Source: Acidaminococcus sp.
GTDB taxonomy: Bacteria; Bacillota; Negativicutes; Acidaminococcales; Acidaminococcaceae
Direction of reading: 5' to 3'
DNA: 64,000 bases
Assembly (NCBI GenBank): GCA_019416065.1
Contig: DXYB01000004.1
Coordinates: 1-64,000, forward strand
Part shown: positions 26,336 through 34,473 of the stretch, one piece after another
How the letters are laid out: each line of letters begins with the position of its first letter
Numbering within the stretch: position 1 is the first letter of the stretch
Made by a program: the position numbers and the translations under genes
Notes under the pieces: generated by a model
Told to the model about the DNA's origin: nothing
Databases searched by the model: none
What the model saw: only the letters and a program-made list of their open reading frames with translations

Positions 26336-28408
26336 TTATAGTCCGAAAGCGGACCAGTTTGTATCGCTAAACAGCTTTTCGGCAAGGTCATTGCCATAGC
26401 GTTTTCTGGCCGCTTCCATCATGCCTTCTTTGTCCAGGCCCTGATCCCCGGCCTGCTGGTTGTATTGCAGGGCCTGCGTCCATTCGCTTAATTTCAAGCG
26501 ATAGATATTATCCAGTGCGGGGTCCGGTCTGTCTCCGTAAATGCTTTTATATGCCTTGTCTCCTACGTTTTGAAGCCAGGAGAAAAAGCCTCCGGAGGAA
26601 CCACCGCCAGGAGAAGGCTGGGCCGGGCTGCCACCACCGCCACCATTACCGTCTCCACCGGTTGCAGGTGTTTCAGCTTCGGGAGGTCCGTCCCATGTTC
26701 CGATGCCGGTTTGCCGGACTGCGGCGTCAATTGCATCACTGATTTCTTCCGGGCTGAGGTTGTTTTCAATGCTTGCCAGATATTGGTATACTTCCGTGGG
26801 GTTGGTTTTCCCGGTTTTCAATACTGTGCCGATTGCCCCAATCAGTTTGTTTTTAGCTGCTGTGCTGGGCTTCGGGTCCTCCCCTACGGTTGTGTCACCA
26901 TAGGCCACGGAGGTTTGCCGGAGCAGTTCAGCTATGGTCTTTGGTTGTTTCTTCAAGCTGCCGGTAAGTCCACTCCGGGAACTGCCGAGTCCTTTGCCCA
27001 AGGCAATCTGTACAAGTTGTTCCGGTGTAGCGTTCGGATAGATTTTAGCGGCGAGGGAAACACGGTTGGCAATTTTCTGCTGTTCTGCTTGCAGGGCCAA
27101 ATTGGTTTTGTATCTTGCCATTTCCTTGTTGATTTGCAAATTGAATTTGGCAAGGTCTTTGGTGTTTTGCAGGTTATCTTTTGCAAATTTCTCTTTCTGT
27201 GCAAACTGATGGTCCGACTTTTTGTACCACTGTTCGTTCTGCCACAGAGTCGGATAAAATACCGCGTTCTTGAGGAACAAGTTAGCCGCCTCCGGATTAT
27301 CTTTGGACAGCTGTACAATCTTTTCCTGGAACTGTGCGGTAGTCGGGTCAGCCGTAAGCAGGTCTTTCAAGTCAAGCTGCGTATTATGGTCTTTCACTTT
27401 CTGATCGTAGGAGTCGGCCATCATTTCCAGGGTAGACATGGTTTTGGCAATCCGGTCCTCGTCAAACCCATCTTTTAACATAGCAAGGCGCTGTTGCATC
27501 AGCCATTTGGTCTTGTCAAATTTCATCCGTTCATTAGGGTCCTGTTTAGGGACCGGCTGAGGGGACGGGAGCTGGCTTGCAGCTGCCGTGGACTGCTGTT
27601 GCTGATCCGCAGCAGGGGCCGGTGCTACCGGCTGAGCAATATTGCCCCCTGCGTTCACGGTATCAAGCATCTGTTGAACTGCCGGGTCTCCTGCGTTCTG
27701 CTGTAAGGCGTTTCCTACCTGCTGGAGCTCCTGGGCCTGCCGGAGCTGGAAGTTGGAAGGGATAATTGCTTCAGGAGACGTATCTACAGCAGCCCCGCCA
27801 ACTCCATTCGCGTTGGCCGTATCAGCGGGGCTTGACTGAAAAAAACCGTTGCCGGAAATCCCTAAACCTGGCTGCTGCCCGTTTCTAATCTGTTGTTCCA
27901 GTTCCAGCTGGTCAAGAACCTGCATACGCGGATCCTGCTGATAGTCAGTAGAACCAATAGCAATAGTGGGCTGCTGTTGAGCTGCTGCGGCGGCCGGGGC
28001 CGTATTACCGGAAATACCGATAGCACCAGTGGCACCGGGAGTGCCGTTGATAATATTGGAGTCATTCTGCATGCTCTGTTCCCATGCCTTTTGTGCTGCC
28101 TGGTTGTCCTGCAAGGGGGCAATCTGCTGAGCACTGGGAATGGAAGCGTCGCCGATGGAAATCTGGTCCAGGGCCTGAGCCTGCTGCTCAGGAGTGACAG
28201 TCGGTTCAAATCCGTTCAGGGAAGCTGCGGCGTTCTCCAGGATTTTCTGTTCCCCGCGCTTATTGTAGTTGTCTGCAAGGGTGGACCCTGCCATATATCC
28301 CAGTGAAAAATAAGGATCATTGTAGGCCAGTTTGGCCCAGTTCACTTGCTGTTTCGTGTTTTTCGGTGCGTACTTAGCATAAGTGTTCGTTACAGTGCTA
28401 GTTGCCAT
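26336..28408 (-). CDS. Internal virion protein, Gln/Ala-rich
   Basis: Protein of 690 residues starting MATSTVTNTYAKYAP with a good ribosome site. The first 310 residues are Gln/Ala/Pro/Asn-rich and low in complexity; a charged helical region (about 315-480) has heptad character (KFNLQINKEMARYKTNLALQAEQQKI); a Gly/Pro linker (about 575-610) precedes a short C-terminal helical domain. Position between the Hint protein and the giant protein matches the ejection-protein block of podoviruses (P22 gp7/gp20/gp16). No motif gives an enzymatic role. Confidence 0.6.
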   Translation of the reverse strand: MATSTVTNTYAKYAPKNTKQQVNWAKLAYNDPYFSLGYMAGSTLADNYNKRGEQKILENAAASLNGFEPTVTPEQQAQALDQISIGDASIPSAQQIAPLQDNQAAQKAWEQSMQNDSNIINGTPGATGAIGISGNTAPAAAAAQQQPTIAIGSTDYQQDPRMQVLDQLELEQQIRNGQQPGLGISGNGFFQSSPADTANANGVGGAAVDTSPEAIIPSNFQLRQAQELQQVGNALQQNAGDPAVQQMLDTVNAGGNIAQPVAPAPAADQQQQSTAAASQLPSPQPVPKQDPNERMKFDKTKWLMQQRLAMLKDGFDEDRIAKTMSTLEMMADSYDQKVKDHNTQLDLKDLLTADPTTAQFQEKIVQLSKDNPEAANLFLKNAVFYPTLWQNEQWYKKSDHQFAQKEKFAKDNLQNTKDLAKFNLQINKEMARYKTNLALQAEQQKIANRVSLAAKIYPNATPEQLVQIALGKGLGSSRSGLTGSLKKQPKTIAELLRQTSVAYGDTTVGEDPKPSTAAKNKLIGAIGTVLKTGKTNPTEVYQYLASIENNLSPEEISDAIDAAVRQTGIGTWDGPPEAETPATGGDGNGGGGGSPAQPSPGGGSSGGFFSWLQNVGDKAYKSIYGDRPDPALDNIYRLKLSEWTQALQYNQQAGDQGLDKEGMMEAARKRYGNDLAEKLFSDTNWSAFGL

Positions 28409-28423
28409 TGTACCCTCCTATAA

Positions 28424-29560
28424 TCACCATTCATCAGTTCCACCCACGGCCACAATGCCGTTGGCGTAATACCGGTTGTCACCAGTCAGTTTCATATCGT
28501 ATACCCTTGCAGTTTCAAGCGGAGCATAGCCGAATACGCGCGCCGTTCCGGATTCCGTAAGGATCGTATCTCCTGCATGGAGTTCTTTCAGGGTTGCCAG
28601 GGTGCCATCTTCCTTGATGAAAGGCTGGGTAAATGTGGTATCCACCTTGAAAACATCATCACCATCAAAGGCAATCAGACGGAAGGTGTCTGCTCTGCCG
28701 TTCTTCAATACATCCACAACAGTTTCAACGGTTTCATTCCCGCCCTTGGAAGGACAAATAACCTTGTCGCCCGCCTTAATTGCGGAAATCTTTTTGGTTC
28801 CATTCGGCGTCTTGATTTTCGTGTTGCCGGTAAAGCAGAAAATGCCGCCGCTGTTGGAAGCATAGCCAGCCAGAAGGCCACCAAAGAGGCCGCTTCCCCC
28901 GCTGGTTTTCTGGGTTGCCGTTGTAGTGCCCTGACCGGAAACACCTGCAAGGGCGCTGTTGGTAGCACCGTTGAGGCCCAGAGAAGCGTTCCAGAGGTTG
29001 AGTGCGGGCTGCTGGGCTGCTTCCTGGGCAGCTGCACCCGTGCTGATCCCCGCATTGGCCCCACTCATCTGCTGGCCATACAGCTGGCTGAGGAGGCCGA
29101 TGTTATTGTTGTAGGCATTGGCCATGGCCTGAGAAGCAGCATCGTTGATGTCTGCAATCCCCTTATTGGTCACACTGGAATTTAGCACACCATTCGCGCC
29201 CAAAGTATTGAGCATGTTCCCCATGGAGGAATTGACTCCCTGCTGGATCTGATTCTGCATGTTCTGGGTATAGGCGGTAGGCAGCTGGCCATTAATCAGC
29301 CCCTGTACACCCTGCTGGGCGTTGGCAATCTGCCCCTGGGCGTTATGGTTCAGCTGGTTAAAGTCAACCTGCGTGGCGCCGATAGAGTCCTGGAGGATAT
29401 TCCGTGCCACATTGTTCAGCCATAAGGCGTTGGGGGAAACGGCTTCGGAATAGTCCGCGGCCTGCCGCTGGAGTCTTTTTTCTTCTTCGGTAGGCGTGTA
29501 GCTCTGCACCGTTGTGTTGCTGGAGCCCTTTTTATGGAGCTGTAAAACTAAATCAAACAT
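28424..29560 (-). CDS. Virion/DNA-transfer protein with C-terminal Hint domain
   Basis: Protein of 378 residues. Residues 1-235 are Gln/Asn/Ala-rich helices with a Gly-rich end (GLFGGLLAGYASNSGG), as in podovirus DNA-transfer proteins. Residues 240-378 form a Hint (hedgehog/intein) domain: FCFTGNTKIKTPNGTKKIS with C242, KAGDKVI, and the closing NRYYANGIVAV. The block-B TxxH motif is not evident (TTFTQPF, 308-314) and there is no final HN nor any extein after the domain, so full splicing is not expected. N-terminal cleavage at C242 or a structural role is possible. First gene of the ejection block after the tail genes. Confidence 0.75.
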   Translation of the reverse strand: MFDLVLQLHKKGSSNTTVQSYTPTEEEKRLQRQAADYSEAVSPNALWLNNVARNILQDSIGATQVDFNQLNHNAQGQIANAQQGVQGLINGQLPTAYTQNMQNQIQQGVNSSMGNMLNTLGANGVLNSSVTNKGIADINDAASQAMANAYNNNIGLLSQLYGQQMSGANAGISTGAAAQEAAQQPALNLWNASLGLNGATNSALAGVSGQGTTTATQKTSGGSGLFGGLLAGYASNSGGIFCFTGNTKIKTPNGTKKISAIKAGDKVICPSKGGNETVETVVDVLKNGRADTFRLIAFDGDDVFKVDTTFTQPFIKEDGTLATLKELHAGDTILTESGTARVFGYAPLETARVYDMKLTGDNRYYANGIVAVGGTDEW

Positions 29561-29567
29561 TCATTCA

Positions 29568-30056
29568 TCACTCGCTTTCCCTGGAAAGGTTTGGAGCTTC
29601 GTGGCCCATGTACTCCGTTACCCAGTAATCAGGACGGTGGGAAATCTCATTGATTCCCTTGAAGGTAATCACCACATATCTGTCCAGCTTATCCTTGCAG
29701 ATGTATCGTTCCTGTCCGTTGATATGCTGTTCCTTGATAATCTTCCATCCCCAGAAACGGATATACGGTCTGATCCGGCGCGTACAAATGGTGCTGATAC
29801 ATTTCAGGCCGTTCTGCCGGCAATACAGTTCTGCCAGGTCCCGCCAGAATTTAGCATCCCCGCACAAGTCGTAGATAACAAAGATGCCTGTATCCGCCTC
29901 CGGTTTCATGACACAAATCCCGCGGTCCTCTAGAAAGTTGAGTGTAAAGCCGGGTGGGACTGATACATAGTCTCCCGTCTTTTGCTTGTATAGGGCCATC
30001 CATTCTTCAAACGTCCTTGCGTTCGCTCTCGTGACCTTCTTCTTTTCCGTTTCCAT
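29568..30056 (-). CDS. Phage protein, possibly GNAT-like
   Basis: Protein of 162 residues. FTLNFLEDRGICVMKPEADTGIFVIYDLCGDAKFWRDLAE and then RRIRPYIRFWGWKIIKEQ recall the second half of a GNAT acyltransferase, and similar genes occur among podovirus tail and ejection genes. A clear acetyl-CoA-binding motif is not visible. GGAGG precedes the ATG. It overlaps the next upstream gene by 50 nt. Confidence 0.4.
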   Translation of the reverse strand: METEKKKVTRANARTFEEWMALYKQKTGDYVSVPPGFTLNFLEDRGICVMKPEADTGIFVIYDLCGDAKFWRDLAELYCRQNGLKCISTICTRRIRPYIRFWGWKIIKEQHINGQERYICKDKLDRYVVITFKGINEISHRPDYWVTEYMGHEAPNLSRESE

Positions 30057-30453
30057 CTTCCGTTTCCTTTCCTCCTTCCATTCTTTGGTCCTGCTTCGGC
30101 CCGCAGTCAGCCCCGGCCCGTTTGGGCAGTGGCGGTGCTGGCCGGTCTTTGTTGTTGTCTATTTCCCACGTGTCCGGTATCCCATCTTCGTCCTTATCCA
30201 CCAGGGCTTTTCCCAGCACGCAGAAAGTACCGACAACGGCCACTCCGAAATAGGTCCCTGCAAACTGGTTGACCGCAGCGTAGTTGACTTTCCCAGTCAC
30301 CCAGAATTCCAGCAGGAGCCCGATTAAATAGAGGCTTCCCACACTGATGAAGATTCCCGCATAAAGAAGCAGGAACAGCCTGGGGAGCCCTGTAATTTTC
30401 ATTTTGGTTACGCCTCTATTGAGCGTCCGGATCCATTTGCTTATTCTGTCCAT
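30007..30453 (-). CDS. Two-helix membrane protein, holin candidate
   Basis: Protein of 148 residues with hydrophobic helices at about 24-47 and 63-83, then a calcium-loop-like DKDEDGIPDTWE and a charged disordered tail. Two helices followed by a charged tail is compatible with a holin or an envelope-associated virion protein. Its 3' end overlaps the downstream gene by 50 nt. No named family recognised. Confidence 0.45.
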   Translation of the reverse strand: MDRISKWIRTLNRGVTKMKITGLPRLFLLLYAGIFISVGSLYLIGLLLEFWVTGKVNYAAVNQFAGTYFGVAVVGTFCVLGKALVDKDEDGIPDTWEIDNNKDRPAPPLPKRAGADCGPKQDQRMEGGKETEDGNGKEEGHESERKDV

Positions 30454-30456
30454 GAT

Positions 30457-31806
30457 TCAATTTTCTCCGGCATAAAGATTGATAAAATCAATCGCAACAT
30501 TCCCGTCTGTCTCAATTCCCAGAACGGAGTCACGGCATACGGAAAAACAGTGAACCACACGGCGCTTTCTCCCCACCTTAAAAGGAACGTCTTTATTCGC
30601 CCATTTAAGGTGGAGTGTCCCGCTTCCGGTCACATCCAGATCAAACTTCCTTGTGATAATGCTTGTAGAGGACGAGAGCTGCCGTGTGACGAGTTTTTGC
30701 TCTATGGGGGTACCGTTATCTGTCGTGTACCGTTTCGCCCATCTGTAGAGCGATTTCCCGCCCGCTATGATGATTCCGTCCTGTGTATCTGCCATGTCCT
30801 TAATGTCCAAGGGAAAAGAAAGTTCCACACAGGCCCCCATATCATACTGGAGGCAGTACAGGTTCCCGGTGTTGGCCTTGGTATTCGGCTGGATAATCAG
30901 CTGACGTTTGCGGACCAGGTTATACAGCCGGGGGTGGTTCACTTCTTTTTCCAGGTTCCGGTTGAACTTCCTTCCCAGTTCGTTGATGGTAAAGTTCCCG
31001 TAGTTCTGCACGGCCTCCAGGGTACGCAGGCCCTTGTTGGTGCAGAAGGCTATGGTGCTTCCCAGAACGATGATCCCGTCCGCTGTCAGCACGTCCGAAT
31101 TATCCCCGGCAAGGGAAGTGTTCCAGCTGGTGTAGAAACCGTTGGTGTCATACACCTTTCCGTTGCTCTTGAAGGTGGCAATATCGCCGCTGATCGGGAG
31201 GACTTTCAGAATATCTCCATCATCTTTGTAGCCAGCTTCCAGCCATTTAGAGGAGCTGTCGGAATCAGTATCTTCTTTCCAGCCATCTTCGTAGGGATTC
31301 CCGGTAGCGGAGTAATAGATATTGTCATCCCCCATACAGGAAATAACCAGCCTGCTCATGCTCTCCCAAACGTAGTCACAGTTGTAGGAGGCTTCAATGG
31401 TTGCCACCGTATGGGCGGAAGGATCATAATACTGGAGCTTTCCCCCGCTTGCGATGAACACCTTGCCATCAAACCGGCAATAGTTCGGCTTCCTTGTTCC
31501 GGTCAGCGTTCCCGCCTGGTTGTGTAGGGTATCCAGATTTTCTTCCCAGATTGAACCGTCAGACAGGCATACAAGGAATTGGTTCAGACCGTTGTTGTAG
31601 AACACGGAAAGGATTTCCTTGTCATAGGTCACAAGAGGGGCGGAAAGACCGCCCCTTGTCACCAGCCGGTTAAAGTCGTATTCAAAGTTCTGGATAACCT
31701 GATATTCGTTTTCCTGGAGTTGTTGCGGAGGAACGGCGGTATTAATACCGCCAGTGAAATCAGAACATGAAAGAATGTTGATATTCTTCTTTTCCATCGC
31801 TGCCAT
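30457..31806 (-). CDS. Tail nozzle/DNA-stabilisation protein, P22 gp10-like
   Basis: Protein of 449 residues rich in beta strands with repeated blade-like segments (FLVCLSDGSIWEENL, VFIASGGKLQYYDPSA, IYYSATGNPYEDGW, IIIAGGKSLYRWAKRY). The start FTGGINTAVPPQQLQENEYQVIQNFEYD is characteristic of phage tail proteins that seal the portal channel, like P22 gp10. Position after the fibres and before the ejection proteins agrees. AAGGTGG precedes the ATG. Confidence 0.7.
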   Translation of the reverse strand: MAAMEKKNINILSCSDFTGGINTAVPPQQLQENEYQVIQNFEYDFNRLVTRGGLSAPLVTYDKEILSVFYNNGLNQFLVCLSDGSIWEENLDTLHNQAGTLTGTRKPNYCRFDGKVFIASGGKLQYYDPSAHTVATIEASYNCDYVWESMSRLVISCMGDDNIYYSATGNPYEDGWKEDTDSDSSSKWLEAGYKDDGDILKVLPISGDIATFKSNGKVYDTNGFYTSWNTSLAGDNSDVLTADGIIVLGSTIAFCTNKGLRTLEAVQNYGNFTINELGRKFNRNLEKEVNHPRLYNLVRKRQLIIQPNTKANTGNLYCLQYDMGACVELSFPLDIKDMADTQDGIIIAGGKSLYRWAKRYTTDNGTPIEQKLVTRQLSSSTSIITRKFDLDVTGSGTLHLKWANKDVPFKVGRKRRVVHCFSVCRDSVLGIETDGNVAIDFINLYAGEN

Positions 31807-31819
31807 TATTCCACCTTCT

Positions 31820-32116
31820 TCATTTACGAACGGCCTCCTGCATCGTAAGAACGGCTTCTCTTTTTGCGGCCATTACACCGTTCTCTCCCAGATTTTCATA
31901 GCACTTGTACATTTCTTCGAACGCTTGCTTGTCATCTGCTGTGGGAGAATTTTGCTTGAACTTAATGTACATATCATTGAGTGATGCGCGCAATATAAGT
32001 TGCATACCCTTGCGCATGGCTTGAAGCCCGGAAAAATACGCGTACGCGTACCCGGACACCGCCCCGACCGCAAGGCCAAGGGCGGTGTTTAAAATGTTCG
32101 ATAAAATCGTTTCCAA
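31820..32116 (-). CDS. Small holin-like phage protein
   Basis: Protein of 98 residues from a TTG start with AAGGGA upstream. One hydrophobic helix (about 8-30, LGLAVGAVSGYAYAYF) is followed by a conserved type of tail: GMQLILRASLNDMYIKF, then FEEMYKCYENLGENGVM. This pattern recurs in small holin-like proteins of Firmicutes phages. Position among tail genes, apart from the endolysin, is also common there. Confidence 0.5.
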   Translation of the reverse strand: METILSNILNTALGLAVGAVSGYAYAYFSGLQAMRKGMQLILRASLNDMYIKFKQNSPTADDKQAFEEMYKCYENLGENGVMAAKREAVLTMQEAVRK

Positions 32117-32151
32117 GTTGTCGTCCCTTCTTGTAATCCAGATCCGGAGCT

Positions 32152-32176
32152 AGGGCTGCTAATCACTAGCAGCCCT
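32152..32176 (-). terminator. Hairpin after a tail gene
   Basis: A perfect 10-bp stem AGGGCTGCTA/TAGCAGCCCT with a 5-nt loop follows the stop of the 245-residue tail protein. No T run follows, so it may be a weak terminator or an RNA-processing or stability element. Confidence 0.4.
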
Positions 32177-32184
32177 ATAAAGAA

Positions 32185-32922
32185 TCAGGCTAAAGTACCA
32201 ACCAATCCGATGGATAATGTGAAAGGTTGCGTCGGATTTAAATCAAAGTTGGGGGCAACAACAAACTCCTGTTCTGCAAGGTTTTGGGTTGTATCAAGGT
32301 TCAAAATAGCGGGATAAAGACTCGCACCCTGAGATAATTGCAGCGCTAAGACATTCACGGATGCAAACGCACTGCACTGCACATTGCTCACCTTAATCCT
32401 ATTCTTTTCAGCGTCATAGCTTAAGTCATAAGATTCAAGGGTATAAGCACCCGTGGTGTCTTTAATATTACTTCCGCTATAGGAATAATATCCCCCATTT
32501 ACCTGTTGCAAAGTAATCTCTTGATTCATGAATTCTACTTGGGCATTGTCATCCTTTACTGCAGCGGTAGCGCTAATCACCATCCCATCGGTTACTTCTA
32601 AGGTTACTTTATTGCTGCCCTGGTCCACGCCATTTACTGTAATGTGCCCCGGTGTATAACCATTATTGGCAGTAATTAGAAAAGTAATGGGCGGGAAAGA
32701 TAATGTATATTCGTCTCCGGCATTGCTAATAACGGAACCCATCAATGCTAAATCGATGTTTCCATTGGCTACTTGAACAACCGTAAAACTTTTCCTACCC
32801 ACGTCGATAGACTTGATTGCCGTGCCCATTTGCCCAGGCATATATTTTTCGGTACTGTTTTTCTTGGCCCGGATAGCATCAGCAATGTTTTTTAAACTTT
32901 CGTCGTTGACCAGTACATTCAT
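32185..32922 (-). CDS. Tail-tip or receptor-binding protein
   Basis: Protein of 245 residues. The N-terminus NVLVNDESLKNIADAIRAKK with MPGQMGTAIKSI is a segment often seen at the start of Firmicutes phage tail appendage proteins. The rest is beta-rich with Thr/Asn/Gly, ending in LSIGLVGTLA. GGAGG precedes the ATG. Probably a host-binding appendage; the receptor is unknown. Confidence 0.5.
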   Translation of the reverse strand: MNVLVNDESLKNIADAIRAKKNSTEKYMPGQMGTAIKSIDVGRKSFTVVQVANGNIDLALMGSVISNAGDEYTLSFPPITFLITANNGYTPGHITVNGVDQGSNKVTLEVTDGMVISATAAVKDDNAQVEFMNQEITLQQVNGGYYSYSGSNIKDTTGAYTLESYDLSYDAEKNRIKVSNVQCSAFASVNVLALQLSQGASLYPAILNLDTTQNLAEQEFVVAPNFDLNPTQPFTLSIGLVGTLA

Positions 32923-32924
32923 GG

Positions 32925-33122
32925 TTAGTACGCCTCCTTATTTCCATCTTCGATTACAGCGGAAGTTCCAGTAAGGGTAGTTTCCCCGGCAGTGATAATC
33001 TGAACAAGGTCCTCCCTGGTAATCTTGGCTTCTACTTTGATTTCGCCTACATCCACTGTAATACTCGCCTCCCCCTGAAGCATTGCATCCACAACATTCT
33101 GTCTTGTCACTTTGATTTCCAT
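32925..33122 (-). CDS. Small phage protein beside the fibre genes
   Basis: Protein of 65 residues with two similar halves: residues 1-30 (VTRQNVVDAMLQGEASITVD) and 31-60 (ITREDLVQIITAGETTLTGT) resemble each other, suggesting an internal duplication. GGAGTGAG precedes the ATG, which overlaps the stop of the upstream fibre gene. Function unknown. Confidence 0.55.
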   Translation of the reverse strand: MEIKVTRQNVVDAMLQGEASITVDVGEIKVEAKITREDLVQIITAGETTLTGTSAVIEDGNKEAY

Positions 33123-34291
33123 TAGTAACTCACTCCATTTCCATCTATGATATTTGTAATAGCTGCAGCAATAGCAGTTGCTACTGCTCCAGATGTTACC
33201 AGGTTTGTGCTGCCGTCCGTTACTGTAGTATCGATAACCGGCTTATTTAAGATCTGCGACACACCACTTTCAGCGTTCCAGTCCGCATTGATCTGCCCAG
33301 CAGCCGCCTGCATAGCAGATAAGGCGGCAGCCGCTGCCGATTCGGCCGCATTGGTCTCGCTGGTTTTAGCAGCGGATGCACTGGATGCCGCTGCCGTCTG
33401 GCTGTTTTTAGCGTTTGTCGCACTGGTAGATGCGGCACTGGCAGAGGTGGCCACCGCGCTTGCAGAACTGGCAGCCGCCGTAGCACTGGAAGCCGCGTTT
33501 GTTTCTGAGGTTTTAGCATTTGTTTCCGAAGCACTAGCCGCAGTCTCGGAAGCCTTAGCGTTTTTCTCACTTGTTGCCGCAGCTGTGGCGCTGGAGGTGG
33601 CATTTGTCTCGGACGTTTTCGCATTGGTCTCGGAGGTGCTGGTAGCTTTCTGAGAGGCAAGAGCCGCCGTTTCGGAAGCCTTGGCGTTGATTTCGCTGGT
33701 TGCCGCTGCCGTTGCGCTGTTAGCGGCTGCCGTAGCAGAATTAGCCGAACTGGTGGCGGAATTGGCTGCGTTCGTAGCACTTGTGGCCGCATTGGTTTCA
33801 GAAGTTTTCGCTGCCGCCTGGGATGCTGCTGCCGCGGTCTGCGAAGCCTGAACTTCTTTTTCTGCTTTCTGAATTTCCTCGTAGATATTGTCATACTGAC
33901 TTGGACTGCTATCCTGGGGGATTTCATTGGTTGTCAGGCCGCTTTGCCCCACTCTAATGTCCAGGCTGTTGACGGTAATGGTTTTCACCGTGGTCCCGTC
34001 ACTCTCTGTTTTCTGACCAAATACATTGACGTTAAAAGTCCCTTCTCCCTTCAGAACTTCCCACGGAATGATACAGTTGCCGTTGTTGTCGATTTCCTCA
34101 TTGAAAAAGAGCGGCTTACCGTCTGTGATAAGGTCGCTCTCTGTTCGTTTGAACTGTGCTGTTTTATTGGTCCCGTCCCAGTCCTCTGTGAACTGGAAGT
34201 TTGCCTGAAGGTATCCGCTGGAATCAGCTACCACAGGATCACGGGATAACAGGTACAAGGTCTGATACTTCACATAGAATTTTAGGATCAA
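33122..34291 (-). CDS. Tail fibre with BppU-like head and Ala/Ser/Thr repeat stalk
   Basis: Protein of 389 residues from a TTG start that overlaps the upstream stop. Residues 1-140 resemble the N-terminal domain of baseplate upper proteins (YLLSRDPVVADSSGYLQANFQF; WDGTNKTAQF). Residues 142-330 are about 25 imperfect seven-residue units of the type TSETNAA/SATAAA, the alpha-helical trimer stalk seen in many tail fibres. A short beta domain closes the chain. Codon-level repeats are evident in the DNA and could vary by recombination. Confidence 0.75.
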   Translation of the reverse strand: MILKFYVKYQTLYLLSRDPVVADSSGYLQANFQFTEDWDGTNKTAQFKRTESDLITDGKPLFFNEEIDNNGNCIIPWEVLKGEGTFNVNVFGQKTESDGTTVKTITVNSLDIRVGQSGLTTNEIPQDSSPSQYDNIYEEIQKAEKEVQASQTAAAASQAAAKTSETNAATSATNAANSATSSANSATAAANSATAAATSEINAKASETAALASQKATSTSETNAKTSETNATSSATAAATSEKNAKASETAASASETNAKTSETNAASSATAAASSASAVATSASAASTSATNAKNSQTAAASSASAAKTSETNAAESAAAAALSAMQAAAGQINADWNAESGVSQILNKPVIDTTVTDGSTNLVTSGAVATAIAAAITNIIDGNGVSY

Positions 34292-34473
34292 GTCGCTTCA
34301 CCTTCCTTTTGGATAGGATCGTAAACCATCTCATTGTCTTTCAGCACGTAGTCTCTTGGGTTATCTAATATGGTTTCGCTGCCGAACACGATAGCGCCGT
34401 CAATCGGAGCTGGAAGGGTATTCGCCAGGCCGTAACACCTTTTTGTTTTTTCATTGATTATGTAGTAAATCAT
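34288..34473 (-). CDS. Small phage protein between fibre genes
   Basis: Protein of 61 residues starting MIYYIINEKTKRCYGLANT at the ATG at 34473, which shares one base with the upstream stop and has TAGGAG 8 nt before it. An upstream in-frame start is less likely. Compact alpha/beta composition; unknown, perhaps a fibre chaperone. Confidence 0.55.
   Translation of the reverse strand: MIYYIINEKTKRCYGLANTLPAPIDGAIVFGSETILDNPRDYVLKDNEMVYDPIQKEGEAT

Noticed and set aside
28424..29560. Active self-splicing intein
   Set aside because: There is no C-extein, no terminal HN, and the block-B histidine is missing, so splicing cannot be claimed.
33300..33870. Possible CRISPR-like repeats
   Set aside because: The repeats are codon-level and in phase with a fibre stalk, with no spacers of constant length.
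33247..33927. 226-residue Arg/Pro/Gln-rich minus-strand frame
   Set aside because: It is a frame-shifted reading of the Ala/Ser/Thr repeats of the tail fibre; the repetition explains its length.
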